Positions 34,906 to 44,061 are shown, counted from the stretch's first letter. The stretch is 64,000 nucleotides of DNA from Noviherbaspirillum autotrophicum (GCF_000818395.1 NZ_JWJG01000028.1:898726-962725); one strand, 5' to 3'. A program made the numbers and translations. The notes: generated by a model from the letters alone, not told the origin.

Positions 34906-36051
34906 TCAAGCATTGATCGGCGCAGGCGCATCGCCGGGACGCGGCCGCGTGCGCACACGCGGGATTTCGCCGCTTTGCACCTGCTCGTACCACAGGTCAT
35001 GGTGTTCCTTTGCCCAGGTGTCGTCGACGTATCCGTGGCGCATGGCGTCGTAAGCGCCTTCCATGCCGATCGTGCCAAGATAGATGTGGCCGATCGCTCC
35101 CGCAGCCATCAGCGTAGTTCCCACCAGATGGACAATGTGGGCGAGCTGCATGTTGCTGCGCGAGTAGACAATGCCGGGCACCAGCATGTCGAGCACGAAG
35201 CCCGATACGCTGATGATGAGCCCGAGCAGCACCAGCCCACCCCAGAACCAGATTTTTTCGCCGGCATTGAAGCGCCCCGCGCTGGGCTCCCTGCCGCCGA
35301 ACAAGCCGCCGAAGCGCAGCAGCCAGCGCATATCTTCCCTCGCCGGAAAATTGTCACGCACGTACAGGACGAAGAACACAATGATCGATACTGCAAATAC
35401 CGGGCCGACGAAGTTATGCACGGTCTTCAATGCGTAGGTCAGCCAGCCGAACAGCATGTGCCCGGTCAGGGGCAGCAGCAGGTAGCGTCCGAAGAGCATG
35501 ATCAGGCCGGACACGGCAAGGGTCACGAAGCTGAGGGCAACCGTCCAATGCACGGTGCGCTCCACCACGGTAAACCGTTCGATCGATCTGCCGGTCGGCG
35601 GCTCCTTGTTGCGGATCTTGCCGAAGACGAAGTACAGGATGGCCACCGCCAACAATGCCGCAAGGATGACGCCGGCACCGAAGAGGGTCAGCGGCCCATT
35701 GCGGTACTGGCGCCACGCCTCGCCTGCGGTCAATGCCCTGTCTTGCCCGAGGAACCGTGCTTTCGGCTGAATCAGCACGCCCGACTCCAGGCCGGGCAGA
35801 CTGGAATAGTGGCGCTCGCCTTGTTTCACTTCCCGCCACACCGGCGCGTTGTTGCCGGGCTGGTCGCGCGACCGCTCCGCCTGGTTTTGCTTAAGGATGT
35901 CAACGGATTCGACATTGGGAACCCCGGCGGCCGGTGGCGGTGCCTGCGGAGCGGGGCTCTGCGCGGGCGTGGCCGTTTTCACATCCTGCGCCCACGCCAT
36001 GCCCACGGCCAGCATCGTGGATAAGGCAAGGCTGAAAAGCCATTTGATCAT
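34906..36051 (-). CDS. fdhC: Formate dehydrogenase cytochrome b subunit (gamma)
   Basis: The 381-residue product starts at an ATG behind CCAGGAGG. It has a cleavable signal peptide (ending GMAWAQD), a Pro-Ala-rich periplasmic segment of about 90 residues, one membrane span (PLTLFGAGVILAALLAVAILYF) and then the four-helix cytochrome b556 domain: RFTVVERTVHWTVALSFVTL, GHMLFGWLTYALKTVHNFVG, and HIVHLVGTTLMAAGAIGHIY with the histidine haem ligands. It anchors the FdhAB dimer and passes formate electrons to the quinone pool. The long N-terminal extension separates it from E. coli FdnI but is usual for betaproteobacterial forms. Confidence 0.9.
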   Translation of the reverse strand: MIKWLFSLALSTMLAVGMAWAQDVKTATPAQSPAPQAPPPAAGVPNVESVDILKQNQAERSRDQPGNNAPVWREVKQGERHYSSLPGLESGVLIQPKARFLGQDRALTAGEAWRQYRNGPLTLFGAGVILAALLAVAILYFVFGKIRNKEPPTGRSIERFTVVERTVHWTVALSFVTLAVSGLIMLFGRYLLLPLTGHMLFGWLTYALKTVHNFVGPVFAVSIIVFFVLYVRDNFPAREDMRWLLRFGGLFGGREPSAGRFNAGEKIWFWGGLVLLGLIISVSGFVLDMLVPGIVYSRSNMQLAHIVHLVGTTLMAAGAIGHIYLGTIGMEGAYDAMRHGYVDDTWAKEHHDLWYEQVQSGEIPRVRTRPRPGDAPAPINA

Positions 36052-36111
36052 GATGTCGTGCCTCCTGGAGCTTAGATGCCTCTCGTGCGGCATCCATGCC
36101 TGTGGTGCGCC

Positions 36112-36342
36112 TTAATTCGTCTTCACATACTCGTTCTGCAACTGCCCCCGGGACCGGATCTGGTTTTCCCAGCTCCCCTGGTTGCCGGGCGTCCATCCGT
36201 TCACGACATACAGGTCCTTTGCTCCTTGCCAGGGAGCGACGTCGTGCCGGTTGGTGTTGTCGGAAGTCTTTTTCTGGTCGGGCTCGCTGCAGCCGGAAAG
36301 CAGTACGGCGGCAGCAGCGAGAAGCAGGACGATCGGCTTCAT
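36112..36342 (-). CDS. Small lipoprotein in the formate dehydrogenase operon
   Basis: The 76-residue product overlaps the stop of fdhB (ATGA) and so is translationally coupled. Its signal ends in lipobox LLSGC (Cys19). The mature part (SEPDQKKTSDNTNRHDVAPW, then GAKDLYVVNGWTPGNQGSWE) is short, polar and Trp-containing, without a known domain. Position between fdhB and the cytochrome b gene suggests it helps assemble or tether the periplasmic enzyme. That role is inference. Confidence 0.7.
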   Translation of the reverse strand: MKPIVLLLAAAAVLLSGCSEPDQKKTSDNTNRHDVAPWQGAKDLYVVNGWTPGNQGSWENQIRSRGQLQNEYVKTN

Positions 36343-36965
36343 GATTTTTTCCCGGTTGGTGCTGCACCCTGGTTGGGCGCCTTGCCATAGGCAGTTCCCC
36401 ATCCCCACACTTCGCTACCCTTGCCGCGGTGAATGACACGGGTGCGAAAGATTTCCGCCACCACGTCGCCATCGCCGCCGAGCAGCGCCTTGGTCGAGCA
36501 CATCTCGGCACAGGCCGGCAGCTTGCCTTCCGCCAGCCGGTTGCGGCCATACTTTTCAAACTCTGCCTGCGAGCCGTTTTCTTCCGGACCGCCGGCGCAG
36601 AACGTGCACTTATCCATCTTCCCGCGCAGGCCGAAGGTACCCTTGGACGGAAACTGGGGCGCGCCGAAGGGGCAGGCGTACGCACAATAACCGCAACCGA
36701 TGCAGGCATCCTTGTTATGCAGGACCACACCCTCGTCAGTCCGGTAAAAGCAATCCACTGGGCAGACCGCCATGCAGGGCGCGTCGGAGCAATGCATGCA
36801 AGCCACCGAAATCGTCTTTTCCTGCCCGACGACGCCGTCATTAATCGTGACCACGCGGCGGCGGTTGACGCCCCATGGAACCTCGTTCTCATTCTTGCAC
36901 GCGGTCGCGCAGCTGTTGCATTCAATGCAGCGCTCCGAGTCGCAAATGAATTTCATCCTTGCCAT
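36339..36965 (-). CDS. fdhB: Formate dehydrogenase iron-sulfur subunit (beta)
   Basis: The 208-residue product carries four 4Fe-4S cysteine sets: CIECNSCATACK at the front, CMHCSDAPCMAVCP, CIGCGYCAYACP, and CTFCAGG with a later CAEMC. The order matches the beta subunit of membrane-bound formate dehydrogenases, which moves electrons from FdhA to the cytochrome b subunit. Unlike E. coli FdnH, it has no C-terminal membrane helix, so it must be held by FdhA and FdhC alone. It has no signal peptide and should be exported by riding with Tat-targeted FdhA. It starts 13 bp after fdhA. Confidence 0.93.
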   Translation of the reverse strand: MARMKFICDSERCIECNSCATACKNENEVPWGVNRRRVVTINDGVVGQEKTISVACMHCSDAPCMAVCPVDCFYRTDEGVVLHNKDACIGCGYCAYACPFGAPQFPSKGTFGLRGKMDKCTFCAGGPEENGSQAEFEKYGRNRLAEGKLPACAEMCSTKALLGGDGDVVAEIFRTRVIHRGKGSEVWGWGTAYGKAPNQGAAPTGKKS

Positions 36966-36978
36966 GTCGTCCTCTGCG

Positions 36979-39939
36979 TCAAGCGGTGAAGCGTTCGATA
37001 TTGCAGATGGTGGTCTTGGTTTCCTGCATCATGGTCACCGAGTCATAGCCGTAGGTCGTGGCGGTATTGACCGCCTCGCCGCGTACTATCGGCGCCGCGC
37101 CTTCAGGGTAGTCTGCAAGCAGATCCTTGCCCTGCCACCATCCGGAAAAGTGGAACGGCATGAACGCGGTATCGGGCCCGACGCGCGGCGTGACGAGCGC
37201 CTTGACCTTCAGGCGTGCGCCGGTTGGCGTGGCCACCACCACGTACTCGCCGTTACGGATGCCGCGATCCGCTGCCGCCTTGGGATTGATTTCCACGAAG
37301 GCGTCCTGCTGCAATTCGGCCAGCCAGGGATTGGAACGCGTCTCCTCGCCGCCGCCTTCGTACTCGACGAGCCGGCCCGACGTCAGGATGATCGGGAATT
37401 TCTCGTGCAATTTGGCTTCCAGGTTCTTTTGCTGTACCGACTTGTACAGCGTCGGCAGGCGCCAGAACGACATCTTGTCGTCGTGCGTCGGATACTTGAC
37501 GACCATGTCCGGCCTGGTACTGTAAAGCGGCTCGCGGTGCAGCGGCACCGGGTCGGGGAAGTTCCAGACCAGCGCGCGCGCCTTCGCATTGCCGAACGGG
37601 TGCACCCCGTGTACCTTCAGGCAGACACGCTGGATCCCTCCGGATAGGTCGGTTTTCCAGTTCTTGCCTTCTGCCGCCTTTTTCTCTTCTTCGGTCAGGT
37701 CGTCCCACCAGCCGAGCTTTTTCAGCAGCACATGGTCGAACTCCGGGTAACCGGTCGTGATGTCCGACCCTACCGAGTACACCCCGTCTTCCGCAAGGAG
37801 ATTGACGCCGTCGCGCTCGACGCCGAAGTTCGCGCGGAAGCAGCCACCGCCGTCCATCACATGCTTCGTGGTGTCATACAGGTTGGACGAGCCCGGGTGC
37901 TTGAGTTCCGGCGTGCCATAGCAAGGCCAGGGCAGGCCGAAGTAATCGCCGGTCAGATCGTAGCCTGTGAGCGGGTCCTTGCCGCCCTTGCACTTGAGCG
38001 TCTTCACGTCGAACAGGTGCATGTTGCGCATGTGCGCCTTCAGCCGCTCCGGCGACTGGCCGGTATAGCCGATGGACCAGGTGCCCCGGTTGATTTCCCG
38101 CAGCATCGACTCCGGCTCCGGTTCCATCATGCCTCCCTTGCCGGGCACCAGTTTCAACTTCGCCACCAGCTCCTTGCCGAAGCCGAGTTTCTCGGCCAGC
38201 TGGTACATGATCATCTGGTCGGTGCGCGACTCGAACAGCGGCTCGATCACGCGTTCGCGCCATTGCAGCGAGCGATTGGACGCGGTCACCGATCCGGCGG
38301 TCTCGAACTGCGTTGCCGCCGGCAACAGATAGACGGCGCGGTTCGGATTGAGCTGCTGCCCATCCACCTTCATCGCGGCCATGGCCGCTGTCGCGGACGG
38401 GTACGGGTCGATGACGACGAGCAGATCGAGCTTGTCCATCGCCTTCTTCATCTCCAGCCCGCGCGTCTGCGAGTTGGGCGCATGGCCCCAGAACACCAGT
38501 CCCCTGACGTTCGGGCCCTGGTCGATCAAGTCGTTCTTTTCCAGCACGGCATCGATCCAGCGCGACACAGTCGTGCCGGATTTTTCCATCAGTGCCTGTG
38601 ATGGGTATTGCTTCTTGATCCATTCATAGTCCACGCCCCAGACTGCCGCCCAGTGTTTCCACGCCCCGGTGGACAAGCCGTAGTAGCCCGGCAGGGAATC
38701 GGGGTTCGGTCCCACGTCGGTCGCGCCCTGGACGTTGTCGTGCCCGCGGAAGATATTGGTGCCGCCGCCGGAGATGCCGACGTTGCCGAGCGCCAGCTGC
38801 AGGATGCAGGACGCGCGCACCATCGCGTTGCCGATGGTGTGTTGCGTCTGGCCCATGCACCAGACGACCGACGATGGACGGTTCATGGCCATCGTTTCCG
38901 CTGCCTTCTTCACTTCCGCTTCCGGCACGCCGCACGCTTCCTCGACCTTGTCCGGCGGCCACTTCATGACTTCTTCGCGCACCTTGTCCATGCCGTACAC
39001 GCGGTCGTTGATGTACTTCTTGTCTTCCCAGCCGTTCTGGAAGATGTGGTACAGCATTCCGTACAGGTAAGGAATATCCGAGCCGGAGCGGATCCGGATG
39101 TACTGGTCGGACTTGGCCGCGGTGCGGGTATAGCGGGGATCGACGACGATGATCTTGGTGCCGTTTTCCTTGGCATGCAGCATGTGGAGCATGGAAACGG
39201 GATGTGCTTCGGCGGCATTGGAGCCGATATACATGATCGCCTTGGCGTTCTGCATATCGTTGTAGCTGTTCGTCATCGCACCATAGCCCCAGGTATTCGC
39301 GACGCCGGCGACCGTCGTGGAATGGCAGATGCGCGCCTGGTGGTCGGTATTGTTGGTCCCGAAGAAGGAAACGAACTTGCGCAACAGCGCCGACTGTTCA
39401 TTGCTGTGCTTGGAAGAGCCGACGAAGAACATAGCGTCCGGGCCGCTCGTCTTCCGGATGTCGAGCATCCGGGCGGAAATTTCGTTGAGCGCCTGATCCC
39501 AGCTGATGCGCTGGTATTTCCCATTGACCAGCTTCATCGGGTACTTGAGCCGGTACTCGCCGTGCCCGTGCTCGCGCAGGGCGGCGCCCTTGGCGCAGTG
39601 CGCACCGAGATTGATCGGGGAGTCGAAAACCGGCTCCTGCCTGGTCCACACGCCGTTTTCGACCACGGCGTCCACCGCGCAGCCAACCGAGCAATGCGTG
39701 CATACGGTGCGCCGGACCTCGACCTTGGCCTTGCCTGCCGGCTTGTCGTCGGCTGCGCCGGCCTCCTGAATGAGATTGAGCTGCGATACAGCAATGCCGG
39801 CACCGATACCGATGCCCGAGCGTTTCAGGAAGGTCCGCCGGTCCATGGTGGGCAGCGCCCGCGAGAGGCTGTCGGTGAGGCTGGAGCTGAAGCGATCGGG
39901 CGAGCGTTGCCCTGACTGCCCTTTGCGAGTCAACAACAT
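36979..39939 (-). CDS. fdhA: Formate dehydrogenase catalytic subunit (alpha), Cys type, Tat-exported
   Basis: The 986-residue product has a twin-arginine signal (DRRTFLKRSGIGIGAG near residue 33), the 4Fe-4S motif CTHCSVGC with a later cysteine in GAHCAKG, and the full Mo/W-bis-MGD oxidoreductase fold. The active site reads ARICHS, so Cys205 takes the place of selenocysteine and His206 is the partner histidine; no in-frame TGA is needed. It oxidises formate to CO2 in the periplasm and delivers electrons to FdhB. I chose the ATG at 39939 because GGAG lies six bases before it. The tungstate transporter in the same operon suggests tungsten or molybdenum use. Confidence 0.95.
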   Translation of the reverse strand: MLLTRKGQSGQRSPDRFSSSLTDSLSRALPTMDRRTFLKRSGIGIGAGIAVSQLNLIQEAGAADDKPAGKAKVEVRRTVCTHCSVGCAVDAVVENGVWTRQEPVFDSPINLGAHCAKGAALREHGHGEYRLKYPMKLVNGKYQRISWDQALNEISARMLDIRKTSGPDAMFFVGSSKHSNEQSALLRKFVSFFGTNNTDHQARICHSTTVAGVANTWGYGAMTNSYNDMQNAKAIMYIGSNAAEAHPVSMLHMLHAKENGTKIIVVDPRYTRTAAKSDQYIRIRSGSDIPYLYGMLYHIFQNGWEDKKYINDRVYGMDKVREEVMKWPPDKVEEACGVPEAEVKKAAETMAMNRPSSVVWCMGQTQHTIGNAMVRASCILQLALGNVGISGGGTNIFRGHDNVQGATDVGPNPDSLPGYYGLSTGAWKHWAAVWGVDYEWIKKQYPSQALMEKSGTTVSRWIDAVLEKNDLIDQGPNVRGLVFWGHAPNSQTRGLEMKKAMDKLDLLVVIDPYPSATAAMAAMKVDGQQLNPNRAVYLLPAATQFETAGSVTASNRSLQWRERVIEPLFESRTDQMIMYQLAEKLGFGKELVAKLKLVPGKGGMMEPEPESMLREINRGTWSIGYTGQSPERLKAHMRNMHLFDVKTLKCKGGKDPLTGYDLTGDYFGLPWPCYGTPELKHPGSSNLYDTTKHVMDGGGCFRANFGVERDGVNLLAEDGVYSVGSDITTGYPEFDHVLLKKLGWWDDLTEEEKKAAEGKNWKTDLSGGIQRVCLKVHGVHPFGNAKARALVWNFPDPVPLHREPLYSTRPDMVVKYPTHDDKMSFWRLPTLYKSVQQKNLEAKLHEKFPIILTSGRLVEYEGGGEETRSNPWLAELQQDAFVEINPKAAADRGIRNGEYVVVATPTGARLKVKALVTPRVGPDTAFMPFHFSGWWQGKDLLADYPEGAAPIVRGEAVNTATTYGYDSVTMMQETKTTICNIERFTA

Positions 39940-39957
39940 GGTCATCTCCGCAATCAA

Positions 39958-40152
39958 TTAGATGGTCGTGGTGCGGTAGTACTTCTTGATGTGGTCGGTC
40001 AAGCGGTAGCTGTCACCTTGCGGTTCCTTCGCGGCTGCTGTGTCGCGGGGGATGGGGGGGCTGGAGGAGAGCTTGGCGGCTACTCCGGCTGCCGCGGCTC
40101 CGCCCAGTACGGCGAAGAAGGTTCTCCGCGCGATCTTGGACTGCTGGGACAT
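39958..40152 (-). CDS. Short Tat-signal protein of the formate dehydrogenase region
   Basis: The 64-residue product starts behind AAAGGAGACAAGC and opens MSQQSKIARRTFFAVLGGAA, a twin-arginine signal followed by an alanine-rich hydrophobic core. The short remainder ends SYRLTDHIKKYYRTTTI. Small Tat-targeted proteins of this kind sit directly upstream of fdhA in many formate dehydrogenase clusters and are named only for that place (a formate dehydrogenase region Tat-target family). Whether it is a structural subunit or an export helper is unknown. It ends 18 bp before fdhA. Confidence 0.85.
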   Translation of the reverse strand: MSQQSKIARRTFFAVLGGAAAAGVAAKLSSSPPIPRDTAAAKEPQGDSYRLTDHIKKYYRTTTI

Positions 40153-40253
40153 GCTTGTCTCCTTTGTGGAACGTCCGCGAGGCATCTGCGTTGCCTTTGC
40201 ATCTAATCAAATTAGCACAGTCATGGTGCACAAGATTGATCGGTCGCAAGCGC

Positions 40254-40874
40254 TCATGCCATATCGAATGCCTGCGTTTCGACATCAAAAAAATGTTTTG
40301 CGAGCTGTGCAACTTCAGAATAAAAAACGGCCTGCGGATGATGCATGATCGTGTCGCACATCGCGCCGGCCCACTGCTGCAGATGCGTGCTGAAAAACCG
40401 CTTCTGCGTATCGAGGCTGCTGTGCTCGGCATCCTCGGACAGGATCAGGTAGCGCATGACCTCGCACATGGCGGCAATGTGATCCTCGCTTTCCGGCATG
40501 CTGTCGCTCCGCTGCAAGCGCAGCGCGTCGAGATCGCTGCGCAGGGCGGCAAGCGGCTTCTCCATCAAGAAACCGGAAAGATAGAACGAGGCGTACAGCA
40601 TGATCTCCGGCTTGCCGACGCCGATGAACAGCGACTCGTACTCGTCCCGGACCTTCTGTGCCTGTGCTTCCTCGCAGGTGGCAGCAAGGTCGTTCCATGC
40701 CTGTTGCAGCACGCCGTCGCCGGACGAAGGCGCCTGCGCGATCGCATCGAGCAAATCCTTCGTCGGCGGCCCATAGAACAGGGTGGCCAGCAGGCCGTAC
40801 AGGTCGGCACGCGCGCTTTCCTCGCCCTGGTAGGGCGCTTCGAATCGGAGGGCCTGGGTAGAGACAGATGTCAT
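40254..40874 (-). CDS. TorD/DmsD-family chaperone for formate dehydrogenase
   Basis: The 206-residue product starts at an ATG behind AAAGGAAAG. It is all-helical, with RADLYGLLATLFYGPPT near the front, EYESLFIGVGKPEIMLYASFYLSG in the middle (the E-Y-x-x-L-F/P-Y-x-S-x-Y pattern of TorD proteins), and EDHIAAMCEVMRYL and the C-terminal FFSTHLQQWAGAMCDTI. These cytosolic chaperones bind the Tat signal and hold the apo-enzyme until the cofactor is inserted. The place next to fdhA makes FdhA the likely client. Confidence 0.85.
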   Translation of the reverse strand: MTSVSTQALRFEAPYQGEESARADLYGLLATLFYGPPTKDLLDAIAQAPSSGDGVLQQAWNDLAATCEEAQAQKVRDEYESLFIGVGKPEIMLYASFYLSGFLMEKPLAALRSDLDALRLQRSDSMPESEDHIAAMCEVMRYLILSEDAEHSSLDTQKRFFSTHLQQWAGAMCDTIMHHPQAVFYSEVAQLAKHFFDVETQAFDMA

Positions 40875-40921
40875 CGACGCTTTCCTTTTCGGCAAGGTAC
40901 TGCCAGCAATCACCGCTTCAT

Positions 40922-43015
40922 TCACCGTTTCAATTCGAGAATGCTCATTTCCTGCTTGTTCTGCATCATGTCCACCACGCGGCAGTCGCCGCACATCTTG
41001 ATGCGGTCGAGGTTGCCGGCAAAGGCGCCATGGGTAGCGAGTTTGGCGAGCATGTTGTCCATCATCTGCAGCGTGCCGAATGGCGTGCCGCAGCGTATGC
41101 AATGGAAAGGCTCCGCTTCATTCAACACGACGCGCTGCGTTGCGCGCTCATCGAGCAGCAGGCGCGGCCTCAGCGAAATCGCGCTTTCGGGGCAGGTCTT
41201 TTCACACAGGCCGCACTGCACGCAGTTCTTCTCGATAAATCGCAGTTGAGGCAAGCTCGGGTTATCGATCAGCGCCGATTCCGGACAGGCGCCGACGCAG
41301 GACATGCATAGCGTGCAGGCCGAGGTGTCAACGGCGACAGCACCATAGGGCGCACCGGCCGGCAAGGGGATGTCGGTGGCCCGGACGGGGGCATGGTCGA
41401 GCAAATGACCGAACGCGAAGTCGAGGGTGGCGCGTTTGTCCGCGGTGACGTGGTAGACCGCCGCTTCGGCCGGAACGGATGCGGGCCGTGGCCGCTGCAA
41501 TTCGCTGTCCAGTTCGAGCGCGCTTGCCGCGCGCAACAGATCGATATGGCGCCCTTCATAGCCGAACGCCGAAAGGATCGTTTGCGCGATGCCGATCTGA
41601 TGTTCCAGGGCATCGATGTACTGTGGCGCTTCCTCATCCGTCAACAGCACAAGGACGTTGGAGGCGCCATAGGCGATGGCGCTGAGCCAGACGTCGATGC
41701 CAACTGCCGCCACATGGTGCAAGTCGACGGGAATGACGCGCGCGGGCATGCCCTGCGCTGCGCCCGTTCCCGCGAGCCGCCCCAGCGCAACGATCAGCTC
41801 CGCACCGCGTTCCTGACTATGGAGCAACAATGCAGGCTGCCTTCCTCCCGCTTTCCGATAAGTGCCGAGCAGCGTGCGCAAGCGTTGGCCGAGGTCGGAT
41901 GCGCGGGGGTAGGCATAAGTCAGCGCACCCGATGGGCAGACCGTCGTGCATGCCCCGCAGCCGGCGCAGAGCTGCGCATTGACCTTGATGTGGTCGCCGT
42001 CATGGCTGATCGCGGCGGTGGAGCAGACGTCGATGCAGGCGTTGCATCCGGTCTTCCTGTTACGACTGTGAGCACACAGCTTTTCCTTGTAGGTAAAGAA
42101 TTTGGGCTTGCTGAATTCGCCGACCAGTTGCGTCAGTTGCAAGGCATATTCGGCCTGCCTGACCACATCCTCGCCGGGAGCGAAATAGCCCTGGGGCGGC
42201 TGGTGGAGGGTAATCAGCGGCTGGTCGCAAAGATCGAAGATCAGGTCGAACGCTTTCTCGCGCTCAGAGGCGGCGCGGCCAAAGTCGATCGCGCCGATCG
42301 CATTGCACGCCTTTACGCAGTCACGATGCGACGTGCAGGCGGTTAGATCGATCTGGTAGCTTAAGTCGATCGCGTTTTCAGGACAGGCCGCGATGCAGGC
42401 GTTGCAGCGCGTGCACAGTTCGAGATCGATCGGATTGGACTGCTGCCAGCGCACCGTGAACGCGCCCAGCCATCCTGCGATCCGTATGCGCTGTCCCGAA
42501 AAGGTCGGATAACGCCGCTCCAGCATGGCCTCGCCGCCGAAGCCCGAGGTCAACAGGACACTGACGTCAAGTTGTGCGGACAGCCGCTTTGCCCATGGCA
42601 TGACACGCGACGACGGCCCGATCAGCAAGACGCTGCCGTTGGAGACGTAGTCGACCGACGGCACCGGCTCCGGATCGGGCAAGGCCGCAGCGGCAAGCAG
42701 GGCAGCTATCTTGGGCAAGGCCTGCTTCGCCTGCGCGCCCCATCCAGCCGTTTCCCGGATGTTCACGAAGCGAATCGGCGCCGTTGTCTCCCGTTGCTCG
42801 GCCAGCTCGGAAAACAGGGCGCGTTCCTGCGTACAGCCCACCACGACCTGGTCGCTGCCCTGCAGCGTATCGAGATAGGCGCCCACTTCGCGCCGGCACA
42901 GCTGCGACGCGACGGGCAGCGCTTGCGTGCCGAGCGCGGCACCCAAGGCGCTGCCGGCCGAGGCATCGAGCGGCATCGTGCGATTGCAATTACATACCTT
43001 GAACCGGGTCGTCAT
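40922..43015 (-). CDS. Polyferredoxin-like 4Fe-4S protein of the formate dehydrogenase operon
   Basis: The 697-residue soluble product has many cysteine sets: CNCN near the start, CTRCNACIAACP, CTSHRDCVKACN, CNACIDVCS, CAGCGACTTVCP, CTLCMSCVGACP, CVQCGLCEKTCP, and a closing CIRCG...CGDC pair resembling a zinc or rubredoxin-like knuckle. Between them lie Rossmann-like segments (GSVLLIGPSSRVMPW; NVLVLLTDEEAP) resembling the HdrA/MvhD style of cytosolic electron carriers. It has no signal peptide, so it should act in the cytosol. Its role is unknown; electron supply or sulfur chemistry during FDH maturation is inferred from position. It overlaps the DUF3306 gene by 26 bp. Confidence 0.8.
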   Translation of the reverse strand: MTTRFKVCNCNRTMPLDASAGSALGAALGTQALPVASQLCRREVGAYLDTLQGSDQVVVGCTQERALFSELAEQRETTAPIRFVNIRETAGWGAQAKQALPKIAALLAAAALPDPEPVPSVDYVSNGSVLLIGPSSRVMPWAKRLSAQLDVSVLLTSGFGGEAMLERRYPTFSGQRIRIAGWLGAFTVRWQQSNPIDLELCTRCNACIAACPENAIDLSYQIDLTACTSHRDCVKACNAIGAIDFGRAASEREKAFDLIFDLCDQPLITLHQPPQGYFAPGEDVVRQAEYALQLTQLVGEFSKPKFFTYKEKLCAHSRNRKTGCNACIDVCSTAAISHDGDHIKVNAQLCAGCGACTTVCPSGALTYAYPRASDLGQRLRTLLGTYRKAGGRQPALLLHSQERGAELIVALGRLAGTGAAQGMPARVIPVDLHHVAAVGIDVWLSAIAYGASNVLVLLTDEEAPQYIDALEHQIGIAQTILSAFGYEGRHIDLLRAASALELDSELQRPRPASVPAEAAVYHVTADKRATLDFAFGHLLDHAPVRATDIPLPAGAPYGAVAVDTSACTLCMSCVGACPESALIDNPSLPQLRFIEKNCVQCGLCEKTCPESAISLRPRLLLDERATQRVVLNEAEPFHCIRCGTPFGTLQMMDNMLAKLATHGAFAGNLDRIKMCGDCRVVDMMQNKQEMSILELKR

Positions 43016-43541
43016 GGCTGTTCTGTTCCTCTGGGGGCGGCGGGGCGCCGCGTGATGCGTTGCCTGTTAGGGATGCGCCGCATGCCGCTGCGCTGTCGCG
43101 ATCCTCGGCAAGCGAGGGCGCGCAAGCCTCGACCTGGGGAAGCGCGTCCAGCGGCGTCGTCAACGGGTTGTCACGTTGCGCCAGCGGGTCCAGCAGCGAT
43201 TGCGCATGGTTGAGCGCTGCAAGCATTGCCGCGGGAATCGGCGTGAACGTGTGATAGTCCTCGATATAGACATCCAGCCCGTCCATCACATTGAAGCGCG
43301 GATCGGCGAACAGTTTTTTCATCGCCGAACGGCGGATATGTTCGTCAACGCCGCGCGCGACGAATGGCGTGAAGTCCGACTCACTCGTCAACTGCGCGAC
43401 ATCGTCCAGTGAAGGTGGCGGGGGCGTCGCAGCGTGCGACGGCACATCCGCTGCGCCGGGTGTTTTTTCCCGGGCATGTCTTTCCGCGGCCACTTCCGCG
43501 TTCCGCTTCGACCAGCGGGCGAAGAAGCTTTCAGCTTCCAT
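42990..43541 (-). CDS. DUF3306-type formate dehydrogenase region protein
   Basis: The 183-residue product starts at an ATG behind GGAGGGAAATTCCC. It opens EAESFFARWSKRNAEVA, and its middle holds LTSESDFTPFVARGVDE, IRRSAMKKLFADPRFNVMDGLD and YIEDYHTFTPIP, the pattern I associate with DUF3306. The C-terminal third is low complexity. Such genes are found almost only in formate dehydrogenase clusters and have no known activity. It overlaps the genes on both sides (11 and 26 bp), so translation is coupled. Confidence 0.8.
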   Translation of the reverse strand: MEAESFFARWSKRNAEVAAERHAREKTPGAADVPSHAATPPPPSLDDVAQLTSESDFTPFVARGVDEHIRRSAMKKLFADPRFNVMDGLDVYIEDYHTFTPIPAAMLAALNHAQSLLDPLAQRDNPLTTPLDALPQVEACAPSLAEDRDSAAACGASLTGNASRGAPPPPEEQNSHDDPVQGM

Positions 43542-44061
43542 GGGAATTTCCCTCCGCGCGCGCCATTTCCTCCACGGCCGCTCCACCTTCGAACGAAGGC
43601 TTGCGCCGTTTCTTCTTCGGTTCCGGACGATAATGTTCCTGCACGAAAGCCTTCATGTGCGCAATGACCGCCGGGGACGCCGGCAGGGTGTCCACCTGCT
43701 CGCCGCCGTCCATCAGGCGGGCAGCTTCGTTGTAGGACAGCGTGACTTGTTTCGGCACGGCGACCTCCTGACCGTCGCATGTCTCCAGGCGCCACATGAT
43801 GAACCAGCAGGGAGTGGGCGAAGCAATGTTCAGGAAGTAGCCTTCGGCTTCATCAGGGTAGAGGCTGATTGGAAAACCGCCGAACAGCCAGCGCATATCC
43901 GACGCATCGTGGCGCAGGCAGCGATAGCCGGCGTCAGCCAGGAGATCGTCTGCTGAGATTTCGATCGGCTTCCACTGGAAAGGCTGCCATCGATTGGCAA
44001 TCGGATTGGCAATAGGTTCGCGCTGCATCACTACTGCAACCGTAAGGGAATCTGTCTCCAT
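43531..44061 (-). CDS. DUF3305-type formate dehydrogenase region protein
   Basis: The 176-residue product starts at METDSLTVAVVMQRE behind GGCGGAGC. It continues with WQPFQWKPIEIS, YRCLRHDASDMRWLFGGFPISLYPDEAEGYFLN and PCWFIMWRLE, the pattern I associate with DUF3305. The basic C-terminal end (PEPKKKRRKP) could bind nucleic acid or an acidic partner. It is the first gene of the leftward formate dehydrogenase operon, divergent from mobA. Function unknown. Confidence 0.8.
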   Translation of the reverse strand: METDSLTVAVVMQREPIANPIANRWQPFQWKPIEISADDLLADAGYRCLRHDASDMRWLFGGFPISLYPDEAEGYFLNIASPTPCWFIMWRLETCDGQEVAVPKQVTLSYNEAARLMDGGEQVDTLPASPAVIAHMKAFVQEHYRPEPKKKRRKPSFEGGAAVEEMARAEGNSHGS

